Assembly: GCA_963770645.1 (NCBI GenBank)
Contig: CAVYQL010000003.1
Span: forward strand, 1,984,001 to 2,048,000
Length of the DNA stretch: 64,000 nucleotides
Direction of reading: 5' to 3'
Source of the DNA: Bog-473 sp963770645
GTDB lineage: Bacteria; Actinomycetota; Acidimicrobiia; Acidimicrobiales; RAAP-2
Within the stretch, counting starts at the first letter, position 1. Each line of letters begins with the position of its first letter. The position numbers and the translations under genes are program-made. Shown here in pieces: positions 47,974-56,265 of the stretch. The notes beneath the pieces were generated by a model, which saw only the letters and a list, made by a program, of their open reading frames with translations, made no database searches and was not told the DNA's origin.

Positions 47974-49227
47974 GTGGTTCCACGTTCCGTGCCTCGACAC
48001 AGGGGTGCCCTTCGCAGCGGTGGCGGCTTGTTCCTTCTCCTCGCCGCGGTGGCGCTCACCGCGGCAGGCTGTTCGCTGACAGGGCACCCCACCACGACCC
48101 CGACGACACGCGTCCTCGGGGAGCCAAAAGCGACGCCCCTGGCCGTCGGCCAGCCCGCCCCCGGCGGCACCGGTCAGCTCGGGGCCGTCTCGTGTGCCGA
48201 CGCCACCCGCTGCTGGGCGGTGGGGGTGGCCGGACCGAACACTGCGCCCACCGGGGGGGCCACGGTGATCGTCGCCACCAAGAACGGCGGCACCACCTGG
48301 AAGGCCCAGCATCTCACCGGCGGCGCCACACCACAGCTGAGCGGGATCTCCTGCCCGACCCGCCTGGCCTGCATGGCCGTCGGCACGAACGGCGCATCAG
48401 TGCCTGGGAGCGGGGTCGTCGTGACGACGGAGGACGGCGGCGTGACGTGGTCTCCCGCCTCAGCGCCGGCCAGCGCGCTGACCGTGGCGGCCGTCACCTG
48501 CTCGGACACGTCGGACTGCACCGCGCTGGTCAGCCAGGGCACCGTCATGTGGTCCGCCCACAGCGCCGACTTCGGGCAGACCTGGCAACCAGAAGGAAAC
48601 CTCCCCTCGCTCTTCGTCGCCAGCGACGATCTCGTCTGCAGCGCCGGCGGCGCGTGCCTCGTGCCGGGCTACGTGCCGACGGCCAACAGCCACGGCGCGG
48701 GCGCGGTCGCGCTGAGTACGAACGGAGGACAGACCTGGGCACTCGCCACACTCCCGGCGGGAATCGGCGTGCTCCAGAGCATCGCCTGCCCCACGCCCTC
48801 GGACTGTCTCGCGGCGGGAACCACGGCCACCACGGTCAGCGACGTCGTGCCGGCCAAGGGCGAGCTCTTGTACAGCACAGACGGAGGGCAGACCTGGGCA
48901 CTCGGACAAGGACCGAGCGCCGTGGACGACGTGTACGGCCTGGCCTGCCCCTCGGCCGACCAGTGCACCATGGTCGGAACCAAGTGGATCGGCTTCCCCG
49001 CCATCGCGCTGGGGGCCGTGGCGCAGAGCGTCAACGGCGGGACGACCTTCAAGAACTCGCCACTGTCCTACGTGCCCATCACGCTCACGGCCGTGACCTG
49101 TCCCTCTGCCTCGGCGTGCGTCGCCGTCGGCGGGGACACCCTGGCTCGCATCACCCTCTTGCAACCGATGCGGACCACCCACACCACCTCGGCCGGGTCA
49201 ACGAGCGGTGGCTCCCCCACACACTGA
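47974..49227 (+). CDS. Lipoprotein with sialidase/BNR-like propeller repeats
   Basis: 417 residues from GTG 47974. Lipobox LTAAGC near residue 33 predicts lipid anchoring after a span (GGGLFLLLAAVALTAAGC). The mature part contains repeated blades with the Asp-box-like motif S-T-N/D-G-G-Q-T-W (ATKNGGTTWKAQ, STNGGQTWALATL, STDGGQTWALGQ) and, between them, regularly spaced C-P-x5-C pairs such as ISCPTRLACMAVG, IACPTPSDCLAAG and LACPSADQCTMVG that probably form one disulphide per blade. Such propellers resemble photosystem-II-assembly YCF48-like proteins in fold only. Binding partner unknown. TATTGT lies 9 nt before the GTG. Confidence 0.82.
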   Translation: MVPRSVPRHRGALRSGGGLFLLLAAVALTAAGCSLTGHPTTTPTTRVLGEPKATPLAVGQPAPGGTGQLGAVSCADATRCWAVGVAGPNTAPTGGATVIVATKNGGTTWKAQHLTGGATPQLSGISCPTRLACMAVGTNGASVPGSGVVVTTEDGGVTWSPASAPASALTVAAVTCSDTSDCTALVSQGTVMWSAHSADFGQTWQPEGNLPSLFVASDDLVCSAGGACLVPGYVPTANSHGAGAVALSTNGGQTWALATLPAGIGVLQSIACPTPSDCLAAGTTATTVSDVVPAKGELLYSTDGGQTWALGQGPSAVDDVYGLACPSADQCTMVGTKWIGFPAIALGAVAQSVNGGTTFKNSPLSYVPITLTAVTCPSASACVAVGGDTLARITLLQPMRTTHTTSAGSTSGGSPTH

Positions 49228-49418
49228 CAAGCGGGGCCCCGGAGTGCCCAAAGGGCGCAAAGGCCGACGTGACCAGGGCATTTTGGATCCCATCTACGGC
49301 GCGGCATCCCTGGTCAGCGAGGGCACACCCCCGTAGACTTCGTGGTGCGGACCGCAGTAGTCACGGACGCGTGCGGGGGTACGCGCGATCCCCGTCGCCA
49401 GATCGATGGAGGACCGCC

Positions 49419-50030
49419 ATGCCGCAGACCTGCCCTCAGTGTCAGAGCGAAGCCGCTGACAACGCCAACAACTGCTCCAATTGCGGGGCGCCGCTCGGGA
49501 CCGGCGCGCCAGCCCAGGCCGCGCCGGTGATGGGCGGCGCATCGGCTGCAACGGCGGCGGCACCGGCCGCTGCGGCACCCGGGTCCTCCCTCCCGGCCTA
49601 CAAGTTCGACGCGGCGCGCTGGTCGTTGGCCGACCGGATCGCCGGTGTGGCCACCGTCGTGCTCTTCATCTGCCTGTTCCTCCCCTGGTTCACGCTCTCG
49701 GGGAGCTTTGCGGGCTACTCGTACGGCACATCGGTGAACGGGCTCTGGCACCCCTGGATGTTCCTGACGCTGATCATCTCGATCGTGCTCATCGCCTACC
49801 TGGTGCTCCACGCGGGGTGGGACAAACTTCCGATCAGCCAGGACGTCCCCCACCTGACCGTCATGCTGGTCGCGACCATCGTGGACGCCGTGCTGACGTT
49901 GATCGCCTTCATCGACAAGCCGGGAGGGGGCGGCGTCGGTTGGGGCTTCGGTGCGGTTGTCGGGCTCATCGCGGCGATCGTCGCCGCCGCGCCCTACGCC
50001 GTTCCCCAGCTGCGCGCCAAGACCATGTAA
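49419..50030 (+). CDS. Zinc-ribbon membrane protein, unknown function
   Basis: 203 residues. An N-terminal zinc ribbon (CPQCQSEAADNANNCSNCG, residues 5-23) is followed by an Ala/Pro linker and four probable membrane spans (GVATVVLFICLFLPWFTLS; MFLTLIISIVLIAYLVLHAG; LTVMLVATIVDAVLTLIAFI; GFGAVVGLIAAIVAAAPYAV). The ATG at 49419 follows GGAGGACC. A TAGACT at about 49334 could be its -10. Proteins of this layout are common in actinobacteria, and none of the nearby genes gives a clue to function. It is convergent with the aldehyde dehydrogenase gene. Confidence 0.75.
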   Translation: MPQTCPQCQSEAADNANNCSNCGAPLGTGAPAQAAPVMGGASAATAAAPAAAAPGSSLPAYKFDAARWSLADRIAGVATVVLFICLFLPWFTLSGSFAGYSYGTSVNGLWHPWMFLTLIISIVLIAYLVLHAGWDKLPISQDVPHLTVMLVATIVDAVLTLIAFIDKPGGGGVGWGFGAVVGLIAAIVAAAPYAVPQLRAKTM

Positions 50031-50056
50031 CGACGCCTCTCAGCGTGTGCTCGTGA

Positions 50057-51830
50057 TCAGTGGCGCATCGCGGAGAGGAGCAGGCCCGGGATCTTGGCCG
50101 CAGACGGCTCGGCCTCGAAGGCCACAAAGCGCTCCATCACGTCGTAGGAGTCCTTGGCCGTCGCGAACCAGGACGGCTTGGGCCGCGCCCGGAATGGCCC
50201 GCGGATAACCGACTTCTGCGGGCGGTCGAACATGAGTGCGTTGCCCACCACACCGGTCCCGGACTGGATGTCGGTGCGCGCATGCCCGGGGTAGGCGCCC
50301 CAGGTCGTCGACCCCAAGGCGAAGGACACGCCGTGCCAGAGGTTCACCCCGATGGAGCCGTAGCGCAGGTCCGCAACGGCGCGCTCGAGTGCGTCGGCCA
50401 CGTCGGTGTCCTTGGCCGACGCCGGGCTCACGATGATGGTGGCACCCAGGGTGCCCCACAACACGTCGTTGCAGAATGCGGTGGCGGCATCGATGAAGGC
50501 CGCCGCCGAGGGGGCCGGCAGGGCGGTCTCGGCCAGCTCCCCGAAGAACGACTCCACGTTGAAGCAGATGTCGTCGACATGGCCCGGCGGTACACCGGGG
50601 ATGACGGTCCAGGGCAGCGCGTCGTCGGGCCCATGGCCGAACTCCTCGGCCTCGGGATGGGCGGCGACGAAGGCAGCACGCCGGTCGGCGGCACCGGGGT
50701 AGTAGGCGCGTCGAGTCGTGATCTCCGCCAACGTCTGGGTCAGCGCGCCGAGGAAGGCGTCGCGCTGGGGCCACGCCGCGTGCGTGACGATGACCCGGGC
50801 CGAGACGCAGTTGAAGCCTGCGTTGTTCACCAACATGGTCGCCACGTGCTCGGCCTGGTAGCGCAGCTCGGCGATCGACCACGTGCCCGGGACGACGATC
50901 ACCGGTGACACGCTGCCGAGCTCGGCCGTGACTGGCTTGTCCAGCAGCGGTTCGTCGGCGGCCTTGCGGCGCTCGCCGTCGGGACCGGCGCCGAACACGA
51001 CGGCGTCGTATGTCTTGTCAGACCCGGTGATGTGCACCTCGTCGATGCGCGCGTGACCCGTCAGGTACTGGCCCACCGCCGTCCCACCCTCCACGATGCG
51101 GAGAACACCCGAATCGAGCAGGGCGCCAAGCGCCCTCGTCCAGTGCGGCACCAGGTAGTCGTTGACCGGGTTGGCCTTCAGGACGACCGTCTTGCCTTCG
51201 AGGAAGAGCTTGCTCGAGCGCGTCGCGCGGGCCGAGCGAGGCCACGTTGCCGGCGGCGAGCACCAGCGCGGTGCCCGCGTGGACGGCGGGATCGGCATAC
51301 GCCGCCGCCTGGCCCTCGACGAGCGACGCCTTGGTCACGCCGGGCTGCATCCAGACCTCGGCGGTCGTCTGCGGGAACGTGATGCGGTCGAACGCGCCAT
51401 CGGGGAAGACCTGGACGCGCAGCCGGCCGTCAGGCGCCTCGCGCACGGGGCCGGGCACGGCGGGCTTGCCCTCCTTGGCGATGTCGCGCAACGAGTCGCG
51501 GAGCAACCGCGCCATCCGCACGAAGGTCCCGATGCCAGTGAAGAGCTCCTCGCCGGCCTCCGTCGTGCCCGGTGCCAGGCCCTTGGCCTCGCACGCGGCG
51601 CTCAGCCACGCCTGCTCAGCGGCCATGGTGTCGTCGATCACCTGCTGCAACAGCTCGGCGCGCGCCGCGGCGCCCGTCTTGGCCCAGCCTGGGGCGTGAT
51701 CGGCCACGAGGGTGACGACCGCATCGAGCTCGATGCTGTCGAGTGGCGCGGACTGGCCGAGAGGACCGCCCGCTTCCGATGCCGGCAGTGCACTCGTCGG
51801 GGCCACCGCGCCCCGGGTGGTGATGCTCAT
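50057..51830 (-). pseudogene. Aldehyde dehydrogenase family protein, frameshifted in this sequence
   Basis: NAD(P)-dependent aldehyde dehydrogenase superfamily, about 590 residues when repaired. The N-terminal part (to GTALVLAAGNVASLGPRDAL) and C-terminal part (SKLFLEGKTVVLKANPVNDY onward) are in different frames; the switch is near 51211-51222, where dropping one base gives D-A-L-S-K-L-F-L-E-G. The catalytic Cys lies in NNAGFNCVSARVIV and the paired Glu in KPVTAELGSVSPVIVV. It is longer than classical ALDHs (about 490) because of an N-terminal region of some 100 residues. Either a sequence error or a young pseudogene. The final residues, LLLSAMRH, match the expected end, so there is no other damage. 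Confidence 0.8.
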
Positions 51831-51992
51831 GTCGCCCTCCTCTGTGCCGCTCGTCCCGGCCCAGGCCGGGTCGGAAATTCAGCCCCGGCCTGGCCCAAGC
51901 GTACCGAGGCGACCGCTCGGGCAAACCGGCCGGCGCAGGGACTGCTCGGCGGTCTTCACGTCATCGGACCAGGAGCTCCACACCCGAGCGGA

Positions 51993-51998
51993 TAGCTT
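51993..51998 (+). promoter_or_regulatory. Leaderless -10 (TAGCTT) of the phosphotransferase gene
   Basis: TAGCTT, 6 nt (cggccc), then ATG at 52005. Confidence 0.5.
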
Positions 51999-52004
51999 CG
52001 GCCC

Positions 52005-52700
52005 ATGAAACCTCCTGGTCCGCTGCTGGCCGCGGGAAGGGACGCGGACATCTTCGAGTACGGACCTGGACTGGTCCTCAGGCGTTCGAGGGAGGGACAT
52101 TCCCTGGCGCGGGAAGCCCGCACGATGGCATACCTCCACGAGCAGGGCTATCCGGTCCCCGCGATCGAAGAGCTGAGCGACGACGGCTTGGAGCTCGTGA
52201 TGGAGCGGATCGAGGGAAGGTCGATGGTCGATGCGATCGCCGCGGCCCCCTGGACGCTCCGTCGGCAGGCGAGGACCCTGGCCGCGCTGCACCGCCAGCT
52301 CCATGACATCGCGGCGCCCGACTTCCTCCCTCACGCCCCGGTTGGTGCGGGAGACCGGATCGTCCACATGGACCTGCACCCGCTCAACGTCATGATCGGC
52401 TCGAAAAGAGCGGTCGTCATCGACTGGACGAACGCGTCGGCGGGCGACCCACTCGTCGATGTGGGCGTGGCCTGGGTGCTGATGGCAGCGGGTCAGATTC
52501 CGGCCAGCCGGGTGGAGGCGACCCTTCTCGGTTGGGGCAGGACGCTCCTGGTGAACGGCTTCGTCTCACGCTTTGACCGCAAGGAAGTCACGACCCGGCT
52601 TCGTTCCGTCGTGGAATGGAAGATCAAGGACCCACACATGAGCGAAGGCGAGGTCGCGGGCATGTGGAGGGTCGTCGAACAGGCCGAAGCGCGCCGCTGA
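52005..52700 (+). CDS. Aminoglycoside phosphotransferase (APH)-like kinase
   Basis: 231 residues, compact protein-kinase-like fold. The catalytic loop is IVHMDLHPLNVMIGSKRAVV (HxDLxxxN) and the metal-binding motif is VIDWTNASAGDPLVDVGVAW (DW in place of DFG). The nucleotide-binding lobe is short, with LVLRRSREGHSLAREARTMA carrying the likely Lys/Arg and Glu pair. True aminoglycoside kinases are larger, and many small members of this superfamily phosphorylate other small molecules, so resistance should not be assumed. ATG at 52005 is supported by the leaderless -10. Neighbours give no pathway hint. Confidence 0.8.
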   Translation: MKPPGPLLAAGRDADIFEYGPGLVLRRSREGHSLAREARTMAYLHEQGYPVPAIEELSDDGLELVMERIEGRSMVDAIAAAPWTLRRQARTLAALHRQLHDIAAPDFLPHAPVGAGDRIVHMDLHPLNVMIGSKRAVVIDWTNASAGDPLVDVGVAWVLMAAGQIPASRVEATLLGWGRTLLVNGFVSRFDRKEVTTRLRSVVEWKIKDPHMSEGEVAGMWRVVEQAEARR

Positions 52701-52713
52701 CCCGGACTCGCGA

Positions 52714-53151
52714 TCAGAACGTCACGGAGGCGACGTTGGCGTCGGACAGCTTGAGCGTCATCACGCCGGTGTAGCCGCTCGTCACGCACACGTACTCAGC
52801 CGACGACGCCGGAATGGTCACCTTTCCCTTACCGAGGCCGTCGGTTCCCCTGAGCTTGACCTTCTCGCTCCTGGACTCCTTGTTCTTGATCAGGAACGAA
52901 GCCATCGCAGACGTACATTCCGAGGAGCCGTTCCACACGGCGGTGGCCGTCAGTGCTGTCGGCTTGAAGTGTGCCGTGGTTCCCACGATCTTGGTCGACG
53001 GGAGCGCGGTGGCAGGCGCAAACGTCTGCGCGCCTGCGGCAGAGACCGATGCAACGGGCGCCCCGTTGGCGCCCGCGCTGAGCGGCATGACAAAAAGCAG
53101 TGGTGTCGCTCCCAGTGCAATCACGCCTGACTTGATCAGCTTCTTCTTCAT
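52714..53151 (-). CDS. Small secreted protein, unknown function
   Basis: 145 residues. A clear Sec signal (MKKKLIKSGVIALGATPLLF, cleavage probably after SAGANGA) precedes a beta-rich mature domain of about 110 residues with two cysteines (SSECTSAMASF and AEYVCVTSGY) that likely form one disulphide. There are no domain hallmarks I recognise and no lipobox. The ribosome-binding site is GAGG six bases before the ATG, unlike many neighbours. A TAGCCT about 48 bp upstream may be its -10. The gene is convergent with the kinase gene, 13 bp between stops. Confidence 0.7.
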   Translation of the reverse strand: MKKKLIKSGVIALGATPLLFVMPLSAGANGAPVASVSAAGAQTFAPATALPSTKIVGTTAHFKPTALTATAVWNGSSECTSAMASFLIKNKESRSEKVKLRGTDGLGKGKVTIPASSAEYVCVTSGYTGVMTLKLSDANVASVTF

Positions 53152-53308
53152 GAGCTACCTCGCCCTCAGAGAGTTGTTGGAAACGAACCGGACACCGGAG
53201 GCTAACAAGCAACAGGGATTCGGTCCTGGTTCTTCGAAGATCGTTCGACGGCGCAGGTCAAGCCGAAGGGCGGCGCCCAAAGGAACAAACGTTGTCGCGT
53301 CGGTGGGA

Positions 53309-54238
53309 TCAGGCGAACCTGGGCATGACCTGGGAGGCCAACAGGTCGAGATGTTCGAGGTCGTTGAGGTCGAGCACCTGTAGGTACACGGTCTGGGCGC
53401 CGATGTCGGCGTAGGACTGCAGCCGGGAGACCACCTCGTCGGGCGTGCCCGCGACTCCGTTCGTCCGCAGCTCGTCCGGCTGGCGGCCGATGTTGGCGGC
53501 GCGGCGCGCGACCTCGGCCTCGTCGGCCCCGCAACACACCACCTGCGCGGCAGAGAGCCGCAACGTCTTGGGATCGCGGCCGCGCTGCTCACATGCAGCA
53601 TGGACCCGGCCAAACTGAGCTTCGGTGTCAACAACCGAAGAGAACGGCAGGTTGAACTCGTCCGCGTAGGTGGCCGCAAGGCGCGGCGTGCGCTTGGCGC
53701 CGCCACCGCCCACGATCAGCGGCGGGTGCGGCTGTTGGACGGGCTTCGGCAGCGCAGGGCTGTCTTTCAGCGTGTAGTAACGACCGTCGAAGGTGAAGGT
53801 CTCTCCAACCGGCGTCGTCCACAGCCCGGTGAGGATGGCGAACTGCTCTTCGAGGCGCTCGAAGCGCTCGCCGGTCGGTGGGAACGGGAACCCGTACGCG
53901 CTGTGCTCCGTGTCGTACCAACCCGCGCCAAGGCCGAGCTCGACGCGCCCGCCGCTCATCGCATCCACCTGCGCCACCTCCACGGCAAGGAGTCCGGGTG
54001 CTCGGAAGGTCGACGACGTGACCAGCGTGCCGAGCCGGATCCGCTCGGTCTCGCGGGCGATGCCGGCCAAGGTGATCCAGGCGTCGGTCGGGCCGGGCAG
54101 GCCCTCGCCACCAATGGTCAGGAAATGGTCAGAGCGGAAGAAGGCGTCGAAACCGGTCGCCTCCGCCTTCTGCGCCACCATGAGCAATTGGTCGTAGGTC
54201 GCGCCCTGCTGGGGCTCGACGAAGATGCGGAGCTTCAT
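53309..54238 (-). CDS. LLM-class F420-dependent oxidoreductase
   Basis: Luciferase-like TIM-barrel oxidoreductase, 309 residues from ATG 54238 (MKLRIFVEPQQGATYDQLLM); a longer upstream frame runs through the repeat array and is rejected. Family segments: FDAFFRSDHFLTIG, IRLGTLVTSSTFRAPGLLA, GGRVELGLGAGWYDTEHSAY and PPLIVGGGGAKRTPRLAA. The pattern fits the actinobacterial group that uses coenzyme F420, although FMN cannot be excluded. A TAGGTT -10 lies 7 nt before the ATG. It is divergent from a second LLM gene, sharing a 124-bp promoter region that contains a 16-bp repeat. Confidence 0.88.
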   Translation of the reverse strand: MKLRIFVEPQQGATYDQLLMVAQKAEATGFDAFFRSDHFLTIGGEGLPGPTDAWITLAGIARETERIRLGTLVTSSTFRAPGLLAVEVAQVDAMSGGRVELGLGAGWYDTEHSAYGFPFPPTGERFERLEEQFAILTGLWTTPVGETFTFDGRYYTLKDSPALPKPVQQPHPPLIVGGGGAKRTPRLAATYADEFNLPFSSVVDTEAQFGRVHAACEQRGRDPKTLRLSAAQVVCCGADEAEVARRAANIGRQPDELRTNGVAGTPDEVVSRLQSYADIGAQTVYLQVLDLNDLEHLDLLASQVMPRFA

Positions 54239-54245
54239 GGGCCTC

Positions 54246-54251
54246 AACCTA
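54246..54251 (-). promoter_or_regulatory. Leaderless -10 (TAGGTT) of the minus-strand LLM gene
   Basis: TAGGTT, 7 nt (gaggccc), then ATG at 54238. Confidence 0.5.
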
Positions 54252-54297
54252 TCTGGGGCCATTGCGGGACGGGCCGTGGCGCGGGCGGGCGGCGCAG

Positions 54298-54353
54298 GCG
54301 GGGCAGAGCGTGGGCGGGGCAGAGCGTGGGCGGGGCAGAGCGTGGGCGGGCAG
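54298..54353. repeat. 16-bp tandem repeat between divergent LLM genes
   Basis: Three exact copies of gcggggcagagcgtgg (54298, 54314, 54330) and a partial fourth, ending within the -10 region of the plus-strand LLM gene. Confidence 0.9.
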
Positions 54354-54356
54354 ACT
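54351..54356 (+). promoter_or_regulatory. Possible leaderless -10 (CAGACT) of the plus-strand LLM gene
   Basis: CAGACT, 6 nt (gcagcc), then ATG at 54363; the same hexamer and spacing occur before the gene at 57228. Confidence 0.35.
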
Positions 54357-54362
54357 GCAGCC

Positions 54363-55223
54363 ATGGACATCGGCGTGGTTTTCCCACAAACCGAAGTCGG
54401 CTACGACCGCGGCGCCGTGCGCGCCATCGGGCAGGCCGTAGACGAGCTCGGCTACACCCATCTGGCGGCATATGACCACGTACTCGGCGGTGACACCGAC
54501 GTGCACGGCGACCTTGGCGGGCCCTACACGATCCACCACCCCTTCCGTGAACCACTGACGATGTTCGCCTACCTGGCCGGCTGTACCAATCTCGCCTTTG
54601 CCACCTCGATCCTGATCGGACCGCAGCGCCAGACGGCGCTGTTGGCCAAGCAGGCAACGGAGGTGGACATCCTCTGCGGCGGGCGCTTCCGCCTCGGCCT
54701 CGGCATCGGCTGGAACAAGGTGGAGTACGACGCGCTGGGCATGCCCTTCGAGCACCGCGCCGCAATCTTGGAAGAACAAGTGGCTGTGCTACGGGCGCTC
54801 TGGACACGCGAGAGCGTGACGACCGAGGGGCGGTTCCACCACATCACCGCGGCGGGCCTCGCACCGCTGCCGGTGCAGCAACCGATCCCGATCTGGATCG
54901 GCGCCTTCGCGCCGGCGGCGCTGCGCCGGGTCGGGCGCGTCGCCGACGGCTGGTTCCCCCACGTCCGACCGGGCGGCGGACTGGAGGAGGCGCTCGAGAT
55001 CATCTATGAAGGCGCGGCGGAGGCCGGACGTGACCTATCGGGGTTCCAGTTCGAAGGACGGCTGGACTACTCCGTCCGCGATCACGAGAAGCTGGCGGCC
55101 TACGCGCAACGATGGCGCGAGGCTGGCGCGAGCCACCTCTCACTGATCACGATGCACGCTGGCCTGGAGACGACCGACGCACACATCGCCGCGCTCGAGG
55201 AGATGGCGCCGGTCCTCATGTAG
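54363..55223 (+). CDS. LLM-class F420-dependent oxidoreductase
   Basis: Second luciferase-like oxidoreductase, 286 residues, beginning MDIGVVFPQTEVGYDRGAVR. Family segments: YTHLAAYDHVLGGDT, LAFATSILIGPQRQTALLAK, GGRFRLGLGIGWNKVEYDAL and PIPIWIGAFAPAALRRVGRV. It is only distantly similar to its divergent neighbour and so is not a recent duplicate. Such enzymes typically move hydride between F420 and small organic molecules; the substrate is unknown. The gene ends 9 bp before the convergent stop of the next gene. Confidence 0.88.
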   Translation: MDIGVVFPQTEVGYDRGAVRAIGQAVDELGYTHLAAYDHVLGGDTDVHGDLGGPYTIHHPFREPLTMFAYLAGCTNLAFATSILIGPQRQTALLAKQATEVDILCGGRFRLGLGIGWNKVEYDALGMPFEHRAAILEEQVAVLRALWTRESVTTEGRFHHITAAGLAPLPVQQPIPIWIGAFAPAALRRVGRVADGWFPHVRPGGGLEEALEIIYEGAAEAGRDLSGFQFEGRLDYSVRDHEKLAAYAQRWREAGASHLSLITMHAGLETTDAHIAALEEMAPVLM

Positions 55224-55232
55224 GGCGAAGAC

Positions 55233-56207
55233 TTACATCGTCCCGGCGCAGCGAGCGCGGATGACGAACGACTTGGAGGACCCGCCCGGATTAACGACCT
55301 GGCGAGGTGCCGTAATGGTCACGGGCGCGCCGAAGCGGGAGAACGTCAGCGTTGCCGTCGTCTTCGAGGGACCGAGCGGAAACACGGCGGTGGGCGCACT
55401 CGGCAATGTCCCGCTCGTCGACACGGTCCAGCGGGCCTGCGCCAGGCGCCCGCGGCTGTCGACCCACACCGTCGTCGGCCCCAGCGTCTCTGAGCCCGGG
55501 GCGTTCGACGACCGGCCGCACAGCGGTGCGTTCGTGACCAGGTAGCGGGTCGTCTCGAGCCCGTCGAGCCTGGCCGTCCCGAGCGTGTGCACCGAGGCGA
55601 CGGGCTGGAGCCCCTCGAGTCCGCTCAAGGCGACGGACGCATTGACGGCGTACTGCAGACCGAGCTGGGCCCGGGGATCCCGCGAGAGGCCCACGCGCAT
55701 CCAGGCGCCGTTCAAACCGTTCGAGCCGTTCAAGCCATTCACCGACTGATAGGCGACCTTGCCGACGCCGATCATGGAGACGGCGTTGCGCGACGGCTGC
55801 GCGACGCTACGTGCGGGCAGGACCTCGTTCTGCGGTGGCTGTTGCCCGGTGTGGGGCAGGAACAAGCCGCCGCTCTGAACGAACTCGACCTGTTGATCGA
55901 CTTCGCTCACCCGCACGGTGCCTGCGGTGAAGTTCACCGTACCGCTGCCCGTGATGGTCCCGCGCAGAACCGGGTTCGGGCTCGCCGTCACGTGCGAATA
56001 AGTGAAGCGCGCGCTACCCGCGCGCGCCGTGGTCGCGAGCAGGTTGGCGACCCACTGAGCGGCGGACGTCGGCGTCGTGGTGGTCGGCGGCGCCGTCGTG
56101 GTCGCGCTCGGTGATGAGACCTGACCGGCGATGGCGGCGGCCAGCACCCCGATCAGGAGCAGGACCAGCAAGGCGAAGGGAACCATGCGGCGGGCGCTCT
56201 GATCCAT
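55233..56207 (-). CDS. Membrane-anchored LppX/LprG-like protein A (paralogue pair)
   Basis: 324 residues if started at ATG 56207 (MDQSARRMVPFALLVLLLIG); an ATG at 56303 would add 32 residues and overlap the upstream gene. One N-terminal span without a lipobox Cys anchors it outside the cell, followed by a Thr/Pro linker and a domain with alternating strands (GSGTVNFTAGTVRVSEVDQQ) and two late cysteines (LCGRSS, RARCAGTM). It is clearly paralogous to the next gene, sharing the A-Q-W-V entry, the G-S-G-x-V-x-F-x-x-G-x-V-R-V-S/T-E-V strand and TTVWVDSRGRLAQAR. The strand pattern recalls lipoproteins that carry lipids, a weak inference. Confidence 0.72.
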   Translation of the reverse strand: MDQSARRMVPFALLVLLLIGVLAAAIAGQVSSPSATTTAPPTTTTPTSAAQWVANLLATTARAGSARFTYSHVTASPNPVLRGTITGSGTVNFTAGTVRVSEVDQQVEFVQSGGLFLPHTGQQPPQNEVLPARSVAQPSRNAVSMIGVGKVAYQSVNGLNGSNGLNGAWMRVGLSRDPRAQLGLQYAVNASVALSGLEGLQPVASVHTLGTARLDGLETTRYLVTNAPLCGRSSNAPGSETLGPTTVWVDSRGRLAQARWTVSTSGTLPSAPTAVFPLGPSKTTATLTFSRFGAPVTITAPRQVVNPGGSSKSFVIRARCAGTM

Positions 56208-56265
56208 CCCTGAATTGTGCCCGCTCGACGAGCTGCCCGCGTGAGAGCGGCCCGGTGCGCCGGGC

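Noticed and set aside
52005..52700. Antibiotic-resistance gene
   Set aside because: Only the generic APH fold motifs are seen; it is short, chromosomal and without mobile context, so resistance is not supported.
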